DNA of 64,000 nt from Circinella minor (lineage: Eukaryota; Mucoromycota; Mucoromycetes; Mucorales; Lichtheimiaceae), in NCBI GenBank assembly GCA_016758965.1, contig JAEPRB010000134.1, positions 48,009 through 112,008 of the forward strand, in the 5' to 3' direction. Position 1 is the stretch's first letter. Each line of letters begins with the position of its first letter. Shown here piece by piece: positions 1 through 10,406 of the stretch. Under the pieces are notes generated by a model. The model worked only from the letters and a program-made list of their open reading frames with translations, ran no database searches and had not been told where the DNA came from. The position numbers and the translations under genes are program-made.

Positions 1-602
1 CTGATCAATATAAACCTTTTTTCTATTCTTCTAGAAAAGAAATTGAAGATATTGCATGAGAACAGATTTTTGAATATTCTATATTGGTGATTAGTTATAC
101 TTATTTACATATTGATCTCAAGAGTCAAAAATTGGTTAGATTGCTATACAACTGATAATTGAAAACAAGGTCCATGATAAATATCCAACATGGCACTGTC
201 TTTAAGAAGCAAAAAAAAAAAAAAAGAAAGCAGGACCAAAGACATAGTCTTCAATTAAAGAAAACTGATTTAGTAAACTTTTATTTTATACTTCATGCAA
301 TACGTAATCAAATATATCTCTTTTATACTATTTATTTGCAAAAGAAAAGTAGTGGAAGCGAAGACTGAAAAATAAAGCTTTAAAATTTCATTTAACTGTG
401 TAATATCATTTTTGTCGTACGTATGCCTCAAACAAGACCATATTGTTGTCTCGAAACACTATCAATTTAAAGAAGACATAATAGATAATCAGATTCTTAA
501 GATTTCAGAAAATTGGATGAGTTAATTTTTAGATATTCAAGAAAAACACGCCAATCTTTACGTACATTTCCAATAATGTAAAATAAATGTTATATTTTGT
601 GT
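1..602. other. gene-free AT-rich leader
   Basis: There is no convincing coding frame. The stretch is AT-rich, with a short A-tract near 208-222. It lies downstream of the HET-domain gene, whose stop is at 603, so it probably includes that gene's 3' UTR and terminator. I see nothing else in it. Confidence 0.6.
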
Positions 603-2651
603 TTATTCAATGGTATATGTCTGCTCAGGTAATGGGTAACCAGAAAGAAAATAACCTCCAGGGTTGTACATTTTAATCCTACCAACAACTTCATAATAAT
701 AATTATTATCATTACTACTACTGCTGCTGTTGCTGCTGTTACCAACACGTTCTTTCTTCCTGATTATTGGATAATATATATTATCATTACTCTCAAATGA
801 TATCCCAGTGAGTATAACGTGTTGATGTTTTGCAATAGCAATATCATTTTCCGTCAAGAAGAGTCCATTGATGGTTGCATATTTTTGGTTTGCCTTTGGA
901 ACATACCAAAACAAATTCTCTTTCCGTATCTCCATGAAGTTCGACAAGAATCGAAGATACTTTGTAATTCTATTAAAAACTTTGTTTTTGTTGTCAATAC
1001 TTTTATTCCAATCAACAATAGGAAGAGAAAAATTCTTTAGCACCAGATTTTTAGTAATGTCTTGGCTAGGTAACTTTATAGAAATTCCAAGATGTGCATG
1101 TTGACGATTTGTATAATATTCTGGAAGTGTAGGGGGTAAATCATTGTATACGAGTGTGAAAAGTCCTTGCACAATATACTTTTTGGTGCTTATGACCCCT
1201 GTACATGTTACTTTTAAACTTCTTCCAATGATGGTGTAGTTCTTAAATAATGTCGTTTTTATTGTATCATTAAGATGCTCTCCATTACTGAGATTGCCAC
1301 ACCAGGATGGCATATTGTATTTTTGAACGGGAGCCCTACATGCAGCTTCTGTCGTTGTCGTTGTTGTTGCTGAGGTAGATATTGTTATTCTACTTCCACT
1401 AGTTGTTGTTTTATTCTCATTAGTTGTCCGCGATGAAGACGATAGTGATGATGATGATCCGGTGGTTTTCGTCTTGCATTTGTAATTAGCGGTAGTATTG
1501 TAGTCTTTGAGCAACATAATACTAACGTCTTTCTTCGCCAAAAGTCCATACAGCTGTACCATCAAATCTTCACATGGTTTATGAGAGTCAATGGCTGATT
1601 TCTTAATAATTTTAGGAAAAAGATTGGCAAGAGCATACACTTGGTCATAATCATTGGTTGTAGTTCGCATATTTAGATGGCGTAAAATGTTTGGAATGCT
1701 GTATTTTTCTTTATATACTGATAACTTGAGAAGCTTTCCAATATAACCATCTAAATGTATCTTTTTGTTGTTGCTGTTGACATCGTCACCAATTAACAAG
1801 TGAGCGTTTTGACCAATGAAAAGTATCTTTTTAGAATTAATTGTCTCTACCAATGTCCATAATTGTTTAATCCACTGAGAATTTGATATTTCTTCATTTG
1901 CCGTTTGATAGAATAATTTAGCCATTTTCTTATGAAGCAACTGATTATCGTCTGCTTCTATTGGCATAGTGTCGCGGATATTGAGTACTTTTTCTTTTTT
2001 AATACAAAATTCAGGCACAAGTGCCAATGTATAATAAGCATTATTGTATATTCGATATATGTTGCGTGTTTCGTTATCTTTCTCTTCAAGGTTGTTTGGA
2101 TTGATACACATTTGATCGTACCATAGGTATTTAATGTTGAAATCTTGACAGATTTGTTGAATAATACTTTCAAACGTTACATATCTTTTATTGTTGTTCT
2201 TCCCTTGATAGTCTCGACGAATATATTGTTTGAGTTTTCTGGTGATTCTTCCTTTTAATGTAGAACGATTGTGTGTAGTGCTGGTCATAAATGTTGTTAG
2301 ATTTTCAGCAATAATGTGCTTGCCTCGATCAACTCTAGCATTTTTCTTTGTATTATTTCGATTATTCATGGTGATGATATCACCAGATTGGTTCCATGAA
2401 TAAGATAATGCACAGTATCCTTCATTTACTTGAGAGCCAAGGATTACTTGCATGTCAGATATTCGAACAAGTTTTGTTGGCATAAACTTTGGTTTAGATA
2501 CTACATCGTTCTTAGCGATGTCATTATTATTGTTTTTGTTATTATTGTCCGCAGTTGCTGATTTTGGTGGTGATGTAAATAATTTAACGGTGTTCAAATC
2601 AGGATTAGTCGGATCCAAAGTCCATTGTGTGGTTTCGTACGTGATATACAT
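603..2651 (-). CDS. HET (heterokaryon incompatibility) domain protein
   Basis: This is a single uninterrupted 682-aa frame starting at the ATG at 2651. The three sequence blocks of the fungal HET domain are visible in order. They are ALSYSW at residues 81-86, LWYDQMCIN at 176-184 (the family's 'LW.D..CINQ' block), and IYRIYNNAYYTLALVP at about 198-213. In ascomycetes, HET proteins trigger cell death after fusion of incompatible hyphae. No such role is established in Mucorales, so I infer only the domain here. The rest has Asn-, Ser- and Thr-rich linkers (about 36-44 and 400-440) and a C-terminal half I do not recognise. It stands alone, flanked by transposon-rich DNA, and has no intron. The frame is intact, so the gene is probably functional. 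Confidence is high for the domain and low for the biological role. Confidence 0.8.
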   Translation of the reverse strand: MYITYETTQWTLDPTNPDLNTVKLFTSPPKSATADNNNKNNNNDIAKNDVVSKPKFMPTKLVRISDMQVILGSQVNEGYCALSYSWNQSGDIITMNNRNNTKKNARVDRGKHIIAENLTTFMTSTTHNRSTLKGRITRKLKQYIRRDYQGKNNNKRYVTFESIIQQICQDFNIKYLWYDQMCINPNNLEEKDNETRNIYRIYNNAYYTLALVPEFCIKKEKVLNIRDTMPIEADDNQLLHKKMAKLFYQTANEEISNSQWIKQLWTLVETINSKKILFIGQNAHLLIGDDVNSNNKKIHLDGYIGKLLKLSVYKEKYSIPNILRHLNMRTTTNDYDQVYALANLFPKIIKKSAIDSHKPCEDLMVQLYGLLAKKDVSIMLLKDYNTTANYKCKTKTTGSSSSLSSSSRTTNENKTTTSGSRITISTSATTTTTTEAACRAPVQKYNMPSWCGNLSNGEHLNDTIKTTLFKNYTIIGRSLKVTCTGVISTKKYIVQGLFTLVYNDLPPTLPEYYTNRQHAHLGISIKLPSQDITKNLVLKNFSLPIVDWNKSIDNKNKVFNRITKYLRFLSNFMEIRKENLFWYVPKANQKYATINGLFLTENDIAIAKHQHVILTGISFESNDNIYYPIIRKKERVGNSSNSSSSSNDNNYYYEVVGRIKMYNPGGYFLSGYPLPEQTYTIE

Positions 2652-3850
2652 ACTTTTTATATGCTTTTATAAAAATGATTTGTATCTTTTTAATTTTATA
2701 AAATAGAGTATTATAATTTAAGTTTGAAAGCATAAGAAAAAGAACTTTAAAACTTACCAGTTGTTGTAGGAATATTAATGAATGTAATTATTTGTATATA
2801 AATTTAATAGTGAAAAGAATGTGCATTGTCGAAATAAAACTTTCTGTGCAATTATAGATATATAACTTAGAGAATGTTCATAATAATAAGAGTTTGTTTA
2901 TCAAACAAAAAGAGAAGAAAAAATAAAAGAAAAAAACAAAATTAAAAAAATAATAATAATAAAAGGAATACAAAAAAAGAAATGAGGCAAGCATCTACTC
3001 AAATATGGAAATCATCTTTATCTGAAGAAACCAGGGAAGAAATGAAGAGAACATTTTGGTGCTACATAACATATATAAGGGTAACACAACTAAGCCGATT
3101 TGATACATTTCTTATATACGATAAATTGATTTGTTTTATTCTAAGTCCCCATTAAACATATTGTCCGGTTGGACATACTTGTTTGGCACAGTTCATAATT
3201 TTTAAGTTTGATAATAAAAAACCCTGTGGTGAGTATAGGAAAAAGGTCATTGGGGGAAAGAACTAGGTACATGAACAAAAAGTCAATTCTTCAAGTATGT
3301 GGTTAAAGGAATTAATGTGTATAAATAGAGAAGAAAGAGAGCAAAAATTTTCGAGTTGGGTGTTTAATATATGGGTACCAAGGGAGTAGTAGCGTTTGTC
3401 AATTTAGTCTGAGTCTGTTCAAGAAGGTTGTGAATCAGTTTAAAGCAAATATGCTTGTCCGAGTGGGTCGATGTATTGTTGTTGGTTGGTGGAGGGGTGT
3501 AGTTGACATGCGTCGACTTCACCATCACTTGTATTTACGGTAAGTGTCTCCTGTTAAACACCGACCATATTTGTTTGAGACAGCTCTTACATGTATGTAA
3601 AGAAAAATAAAAACTTTGTTGCCATGGCAGGGAAAAATACATAGGAATAAAGAAAAAGATACTTGAGAGGGATTTGGAAGGGTCAAACCAGCGTGTGTCA
3701 AAGGTTTGCAATTAGCGAGCGAGTGCGTACTTTGTTAGAGAAAGATAAGGGGGAAAGGTCTGATATTATTATTATTAGTATTATTAATCAACCGATAAGT
3801 GGATCCTGTAAATGGTTCCGGATTAAAAAAGGTCTTTACATAGTAAGCTC
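2652..3850. other. intergenic, AT-rich
   Basis: I see no supported gene. The first few hundred bases upstream of the HET gene are A-rich (about 2900-2970) and probably contain its promoter. A somewhat more GC-rich patch at 3440-3560 has no clear frame. The run of glycine codons that appears on the plus strand near 3850 is antisense to a proline tract of the LINE relic. Confidence 0.5.
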
Positions 3851-4835
3851 AGGAGGAGGAGGAGGAGGAGGAGGAGGAGGATCAATCCAAGTTATTATTC
3901 CTTGGCCTGGATTTTCATCCTGATATTGTTGTTGGTTGAATGTTTACGAGTGTCTAATTCGGCTAAGATTGAGCATACGACAGGTCATGTTGCTTCTAAT
4001 TATTGGATTCGTGATGCAGAAGATGGTTTACTTTTTGGCAGACAATTAAGGATATAGGAGAGTGGATCGTCAGCTTTAGTGATGTGTGTTTTAAGGCGCT
4101 TATATATATGTAGACAATGAATTGAATGTTGTTTGGGGAACTTAGAGGAGAACCATGTCATGCATGTTTTGGGTTTGCCGTCAGGTAGCCACCCGATTCT
4201 CCAACGTATACATCTGCTTTGTTCCTTTCGTGTTATCGTAAACCACATTATTGGGTCTACTCCTAACGTGATGCCATAATTTTTGGGTAGTTCCATTTTC
4301 TGTAATAAAAGTAAAGCAGTCAATTTTTCTGGTACAAGTAAAATGGAGAAAGTCAATGTTTGAGCCCTTTTGAGCCTTATAGCTTTACTCTACTTATTTT
4401 TGTTATTGTTTTTTATTAAATTTCAATACCATATAAAAATTCATAACTGATACTGTTGACTAGAGTATGAGGTATTATTAAGCTGAATGAGGTGCGTCAT
4501 AGTACCCAAAAATAAAAAAGATACCTTCCTTCAGCCATTTTTGGATAGCTTTGGGTACTTCTGGGCTCGTTTAGTGGCGAAGTACCCAAATTTTCAGTGG
4601 CTAAGTACCCAAAAACCCGAATAAGGAACTTTTACTACCTAACGTTGTGCGACAAGCTGCAAGAGTTTTTGATCCACTGACTTCAGCCCTTTTGGAAGAA
4701 AGATTAGTATTTTTATGTTGTCTAATTGCTGATTTTAGATCAGTTGGCGATGGTGTTTCTATTGTGTTGTTGTATAAGCTGAATATAGGAGACCGGTATA
4801 ATTTGCTCCAATGACTACATATTTTCTATTTTGAT
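3851..4835 (-). pseudogene. 5'-truncated LINE reverse-transcriptase relic (ORF2 C-terminus)
   Basis: On the minus strand this is the C-terminal end of a non-LTR retrotransposon ORF2. It carries the motifs GSKTLAACRTTLG, then VDPIMWF, then RCIRWRIGWLPDGKPK, then a Cys/His segment ending HSIHCLHIYKRL, and DPLSYILNCLP. After frameshifts and stops it continues in other frames with a motif like VVCSILAELD and with ITWIDPP followed by about ten prolines, encoded by the ten AGG triplets at 3851-3880. No polymerase core is left, so the copy is 5'-truncated, as is usual for LINE insertions. The coding region is split by a separate insertion at 4270-4637. Removing that insertion joins TTLG to VDPIMW in frame. 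A related relic lies at 26457-26920. The element is dead. Confidence 0.8.
4270..4637. mobile_element. 368-bp non-autonomous insertion with 8-bp target duplication
   Basis: This segment interrupts the LINE relic. The octamer CCTAACGT lies on both sides, at 4262-4269 and 4638-4645. Deleting the insert plus one octamer restores the reverse-transcriptase frame. An 8-bp duplication is typical of hAT transposons, so a hAT-type MITE is my inference. Internally it has a perfect 12-bp inverted repeat (tttgggtacttc at 4550-4561, gaagtacccaaa at 4579-4590) and further agtaccca copies at 4501 and 4604. It has no coding capacity, and the terminal repeats are weak or ambiguous. Confidence 0.65.
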
Positions 4836-5266
4836 GGTTGTTAAAGAAACTTATTTTTTAATACAGCCAAAAAGCTAGGGTTCAAACTCGCAAAGTGCAT
4901 GAATATGGAGAACATATAAATATTATTGCAATATAATAATAAATTAATTATTTCCTATTGTTCTATCTACTACTGTATAAGGTTTGGATCATTATTTTTG
5001 ATAGATTGCTAAAAGATGGAATGATAGTGAGAAGCTTTGATTGATCAGCAAAAAGCTTAAACATCCTAAGAAATTCTTGATTGGTCTGGATTTTTAAAAG
5101 CTGATCAAGGCAAGTACTTCCTTCTGCTAGTGCTGTTTTGAATATTGCTGTCGCTCGATTTCTTTTTAAGTCTTCTCGATGATGTTATTTTTTGTCATCA
5201 ATACAGCACTTGCTTAAATGATGTTTGTATTTTGGAATCGGAATAAATTCATGATGTGAGAGCTCA

Positions 5267-5479
5267 TCATACAATCACTTTTTCAATAGCTAGTTTTCTC
5301 CTCTTGGCTTCGTTAGCTTTTTCAGAATCAGGATGATCTTTGAAAGAGTCTAATTTCTGACTCATACAAGTTTGAAACAATCGTAGCATCGGATGCCGTG
5401 TCCACTGTTCATAACCAAGTACTTCGTTAGAGAGGATTTGTTTGGGCACGGCTAAAGTGAATGAGGCAGTGAAAGCCAA
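5267..5479 (-). other. unrecognised 70-codon open frame, possibly a gene fragment
   Basis: The minus-strand frame encodes a hydrophobic start (AFTASFTLAVPK) followed by a charged C-terminus with KANEAKRRKLAIEK. I do not recognise a family. The start region is part of a repeat with a second copy at 58862-58984, which keeps the AVPK peptide. It may therefore belong to a dispersed element or a multicopy gene rather than to a unique gene. There is no ATG-to-stop context that proves expression. Confidence 0.25.
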
Positions 5480-5530
5480 TAAAAAAAGACTATGACGTGA
5501 TGCTGAGGCTTAAACACAGGTAACATAAAG
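5445..5530 (-). repeat. dispersed repeat, copy 1 (partner at 58862-58984)
   Basis: Read on the minus strand, this block matches 58862-58984 on the plus strand. Shared blocks are gctttatg...ttacctg, cagca.ca.gtcatagtc, and about 54 bp ending tttagccgtgcccaaa with two mismatches. The other copy has about 27 extra bases containing a second gtcatagtc. I do not recognise the family. Confidence 0.6.
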
Positions 5531-5780
5531 CAACAGATTTTTACACAGGTGGTGAATTTCATTGGAAGCGAATATTGGAGAATGACCAACTTTATGAAAG
5601 CGTGGTCATTCTTGAAATAATGTGATAGTGGATGTTATTGCCAGACAGGTAATAACTCAACAAGTAGCACCCTCGGTTGTCAACCAAGTTGATACAGCCA
5701 TACTGTACAAAGTGTAACACTGGTTCGTTTGCCAAATAATTGTCTTTGTAAGAAAACTGATAAATTTCTAGTTAAATAAA

Positions 5781-5783
<3 letters not shown>

Positions 5784-5827
<44 letters not shown>
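5784..5827. repeat. A44 homopolymer preceded by AATAAA
   Basis: This is a pure run of 44 adenines. An AATAAA hexamer ends only a few bases upstream (about 5775-5780). That layout is what a retroposed polyadenylated transcript leaves behind, but I found no target duplication, so slippage growth of a shorter A-run is equally possible. Confidence 0.7.
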
Positions 5828-5829
<2 letters not shown>

Positions 5830-5860
5830 TACGGCCAGTGACAATATTGAGTAAATAGGA

Positions 5861-6680
5861 TGCCATCCGCAAACAGAACGAATTCTTGGTCACAGAAGGC
5901 TTTGATTTAGGTGAGAAGTATACAATTTCGAGATTATACAGTTTTCTTTGGGATCGAGCATTTTTATTTGACGATACATTTTATGTCAAGAGAGCTGAAT
6001 GCTACTCTGAAGTCATCAAAAAACTAAAAGAAAGCAACAAAGTCCTAGCACAGCAGCGAGTAGATTTCATATTGAAAAGTAATCACGATGAATCTGATTA
6101 TCTCACCTTAGAAGAGAAGTTCACAGGTGACGTAGCGAAATATGATTATAAAAAAAAGGAAAACAGATGCAACGTAATATGTTTACACTTTGGTCGAAAT
6201 GGCTCAATTCGAAAGTCTTGATTAGCGAACTGGAGTCAGTGACTTGCTAATGGAAAGCAAGAAAACTGACTGTATTTGTAACTCGCATGTTACCATCCGG
6301 CCAATTTATTACATACAAGAAATGTACTGCTACAAGTATAGCATCCCTTTCTGGCTGATATGCAGTAGTAGCTCGCTTACTATAAGTAAGTCTCTCTGTT
6401 AAACGGCCTTGTCACTCTAAATCATATGAAATTGATAACTATGATGTAAGTTATTGAAAAGTATTCAAATGACAATTTGGACCTTTCTGTTAATACTGAT
6501 CAGGAATTTGTCATTTACTATAGATCAAGCCAGGAATCAGAAGGTGGCGCTAAAGAGAAAGAAGAGCCTGGGTATGTCTATGAAGCCTTATCAAAATTAA
6601 AATCGGCGCAGCGCCCAGATAGTATTCTTAGCCGGGCTGATTGGGAACAATTGATTCTTGGTGATGTAAATCAAGTCTAG
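5861..6680 (+). pseudogene. decayed hypothetical gene (lineage-type multicopy family)
   Basis: Coding-like sequence on the plus strand shifts frame at least once and contains stops. The first block runs from a possible splice acceptor (aaatag before 5861) through motifs such as SRLYSFLWDRAFLFDD and ECYSEVIKKLKES. After a frameshift near 6210 a second block reads ISELESVTC, stop, then TRMLPSGQFITYKKC. A third open block at 6477-6680 ends DSILSRADWEQLILGDV. I do not recognise a function. The pattern resembles lineage-specific hypothetical proteins that are multicopy in Mucorales genomes, which is recollection, not a search result. A MITE relic begins 14 bases after the last stop. Confidence 0.45.
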
Positions 6681-6693
6681 GAAAGAAGTGAAT

Positions 6694-6745
6694 AGGGGGT
6701 TTTAAAAATGAAACTTTTCGCAGTTTTCGTGAAATCTGCGTCTCT
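6694..6745 (+). mobile_element. fold-back MITE family, copy a (truncated)
   Basis: This copy starts with the family terminus agggggttttaaaaatgaa and continues through cgcagttttcgtgaaatctgc, as in the copies at 36161 and 59404. The 3' half and its terminal repeat are missing. Confidence 0.7.
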
Positions 6746-6750
6746 ACGTA

Positions 6751-8775
6751 TCGGTCAAACTCATTTAACAATAAAGTTCATACGTAGCAAAAATACATAG
6801 TTGGAATATTATTATCGATTGTATCATTTCGTTTAAAAATAAAGACATTAGATGATTTCTCCAGTCATTCTTTTTAGTTTACCTCAATTTAATATTCTGT
6901 AAATACAAAATCTGTAAGAAATTGTTTTTACATGCTGTGTCTATTATTCATCCATTCGATATATGTAGAGAATTATCAAGGCTATCTAGTTTCAATCTGC
7001 GGATAAAAAAAACTCTATTCGTATGGTGTAGAGCATGTGTTGAAGAGCTAGACCTCTAATTTCTTCATACCCGATTATTTTTATGTCTGTAACCTTCTTC
7101 AAATACAACAGAAACTAGAAATGAGCAGAAGAGAAGATTTTGAAATGAAATCAAAGCACTCGAAGAATTAGATGTCACATCACAGAATTATTATAATTAT
7201 TACATTATAATAATAAGCTAACTATTTCCTATTATGCAATCTACTATAGTATTTTACTTTGATTGACTAATAAAAACTTTTTGAGCCCTTTTGTTGTGAA
7301 AATGAAAGCTTTGGTTTAGCTAAAAAAAAAACTTGAACACTCTGATTTTTAACCACAAATCACTGTATTATTAGTATTGAACTACGTATAAACGAGATTT
7401 ATAACTCGTGGAAATACAGATCCTACCAGTGAATGGAACAATTCATTGTTACCTATATAAATGAACATTTAATTTGATATAATATATAACTCAATTTTTT
7501 TTATTATCTAAACGATCTAGGCCATTGAAGGGATTTAGTTAGAATTCCAGACATCACTTCTTTTGTGTGTCTCATTTACATGAACCTAACACAAAAACCT
7601 GCAAGTTATGCGGTAATAGAAAATATTTGACACATACGTATTAGTACCGAAAAATGTCATAAGTTTTCCAATTGAATTTTTTTTTTTTTACTTTCTTTAA
7701 AAACAATAACAAACAGTATATACAAGTTATATAAAAATTACATTTTCTAAAAAAAAATCAGTTTGGGATATGTTCATATAACTCGTAAAAAATATTAAGA
7801 ATATTGTTTAGATTTCTCGCAATTGATTAACAGCTAATACAGTTTCATACTTTTTTTTTACTGGTACCAACCTTAACCTTTTATGGAATTAAAGCCTTAT
7901 GCTCGGAACACACGGATTTTTTTTTTCATTCCCCACACCTATAATGTGATGTTACGTATGAAAACAAAAAAGGTGACAGATTTTTATTTTGATTTGTTTG
8001 ATCTGCCTTTTCCAGGATATTTTTTTCCTCTATTAAAAAAAAAGTTTAATAGTATTCCCACGGCAACAATGAAAATTTATTTACCATGGTAATATGGTTA
8101 TCCCCCCCCTTCTCCCCGAAAAAGAAAAGGAAAGAAATGTGATGATTCATCTTAACACAAAGAGAGTGAGTTGAAAGTATTTAACTTAGGGGGGTTAGAC
8201 ATTTTTATAAGAGAAATTCTACTTTATCAATGACATAATACATGCACTAAATAAATACCTTTGGAAGTGTCATATATCTTAAAAACAACTTTAGAAGCAA
8301 ATAGTTAGAGATCGACTCATTATTATGATTTGATATGTTTCATTCCATTATTACAATTAACTCCAGCATTTATATAAATCAGGTCAAACTAATTAAAACG
8401 GAGCATTTGTAAAAGCTGCGTGAATCACTAAACTCCACATTTCCATTCACAGTTAATCTGAGCTGTACCTTTTTTTATTTAATAAAGCCAAGAGTTTATA
8501 ATACAAAAGGATAACGTCGATCGAAAATAAAAATAAAAAGAGTTTCGTTTTTAATTGAACCCCACACATAATATCTACCTTTTACAACGTGACACATCTT
8601 TTTTTTACATTTCTTAATTTTCCTATATTTTTTTTTCTTTTTCTTATTTTACTACTCTCTTACTTTTTTTTTTTTACTTCTTTACCTTAAAAGAGTAAAA
8701 GAAACCCTCCTTTTTTTTTTTTTGGTAAATAATAAAAAAAAAAAAACTATATTTTATCAGTAAATATATTAGCGA
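6751..8775. other. intergenic, AT-rich
   Basis: There is no supported gene in this 2 kb. It contains several poly-T and poly-A runs (7677-7690, 7851-7859, 8710-8721), a short C-tract at 8103-8111, and a long pyrimidine-rich stretch at 8580-8725. That stretch probably belongs to the promoter or leader of the gene starting at 8776. Confidence 0.5.
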
Positions 8776-10406
8776 ATGGAGTTTGATGAGGTCAATCACT
8801 TTGTTAAACATGGAAAATCAACATCGACACCATTGGACGATCGTAACATTGCTGGATTGGGAATTGGAAGAATACCCTATTATCCTGATTTCCCGTATCC
8901 GCAAACCTTTACTAGCATCAATAATAAGAAGCGTCCCATTACAGCCAAATTTGTTGACACAGTTCGACATCGATTAAGGAAATCGTCTAGTATATCGACA
9001 TCGGCCGTTAATAGTGATACTGAAGAGTATAACAATAACCAACAACAACAACAACAACAACGCCGTCCTTTGAAACGTGTACAAACATCACCTTTAAAAA
9101 ATAATACAACACCTGAACCAATATTAATTAAATCAAAAACAACAGAACCAGCAACGGGAACAACTGATGAATATCCTCATTATCAAAGAAAAATTGGAGG
9201 AGGTCGACGATTATTTCGATTAAGGAAGTCTAATAATAACAATAAAGAAAGAAGAGAAACAGGAAAAGTAGAAGGATATTATACTTCTGTAGATGATCCA
9301 TTATATCATCGAAAAAAGCGGAGGCCTACTTTAACCGAGAATACTACCTCGATCCATCCTACAACAACAACAGCAATAAAAACAGGATTATGGAAACGAA
9401 GAAGACGAAAAAGAAGACCTTCTTCAGCAATTCAAATATCTTCTCCTATTGTTCCTCCAGCAATTACCACCAACACCATACCAATTAGCACGACCACAGG
9501 AGGTATTATTCCATTACGGACTACATTATCATCACGTAAATTGGCTGCTTTACAAGTGATCAGTGATCAAATGCGAAGTTTTCATGTACCTTCTGACTGG
9601 GCAAGCATTTCAAGACCACATTTACTTTCTTCTGGATCTCCTCCACCACCTATTTTGGAAACCTTGGATCGACAAAGGGGTAGTCCAATGTAAGTTTCTT
9701 TTATATTATACTTTTATATTTTCTTCCTACTACTTTATTTTAATGTAGTAGACAGGTATATAGTATACACTCTTATATATTAATATTGTTGGGGGATTTT
9801 TTTTAATTTTTTAAAAAAAATTAGTACATTAGACAATGTGATTGATGATGTGACAGAAGGAATTTATCGATATCAATATTTGTGTGACCAAGAGCAAAAG
9901 CGAATTGAATCTAGTCGTCAGGAGATTGAGGAATATATTAAAAAATTACAACAACTGGATTGTAACGTGGAACAACTTAATAGTAAAATTGTATTAGCAC
10001 GCTCTGAGGGAATGAAACGAATGCAACACATGCTACAGGAAACACAACACCGATTGCCACTTGTAAAACAAGCATGGTTGAAACACAAGAAAACAGTAGT
10101 GGCAATTGAAGGATATAATAAGAGTATGAATTATGCCGACCGGATTGTTGACTTACAGAGTAAAGTGATTGCTGCAAGGCAACGTCAAATTACTTGGAAT
10201 TGTGTTCAACGTTGGATTCCTTCTATTGGTACTTTTTTTTAATATTATTATATCGTTATTGTTTGCCATGGTTACATATTACTATGGTTTCCTTATATAT
10301 ACCTAATACTAAAAAAAAACTGCTTTTTATATACACATTTATAGTCATAGTTGTCATATCAGCATTAGTAGGTTTATTAATATCGTTTAATACTACAACT
10401 ATTTAG
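8776..10406 (+). CDS. predicted tail-anchored coiled-coil protein
   Basis: I read three exons: 8776-9689, 9825-10228 and 10345-10406, giving 459 aa. Intron 1 is GTAAGT...TTAG and splits an Ile codon. Intron 2 is GTACTT...ATAG. Residues 1-305 are basic and low in complexity, with a Gln run near residue 90, Arg/Lys clusters (such as KRRRRKRRP) and many Ser/Thr. Exon 2 is a helical, probably coiled-coil segment (for example QEQKRIESSRQEIEEYIKKL). The last exon adds a hydrophobic helix, VIVVISALVGLLISF, followed by only a few residues. That is a typical C-terminal membrane anchor of the ER or mitochondrial outer membrane. Without the second splice the protein would end in IGTFF with no anchor, so this splice decides the topology. 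I do not recognise a family. Confidence 0.65.

Noticed and set aside
3663..3923. Plus-strand frame with a ten-glycine run
   Set aside because: It is antisense to the poly-proline end of the LINE relic. The minus strand shows homology and the plus strand none.
4550..4590. Perfect 12-bp hairpin as an intrinsic terminator
   Set aside because: The DNA is eukaryotic and nuclear. The hairpin lies inside a transposable insertion and has no gene end beside it.
5640..5772. Minus-strand open stretch (IYQFSYKDNYLANEPVLHF...) as an exon next to the A44 tract
   Set aside because: It could be spliced on paper, with the A-run as intron, but it overlaps plus-strand open frames, joins no recognised protein and ends in an early stop.
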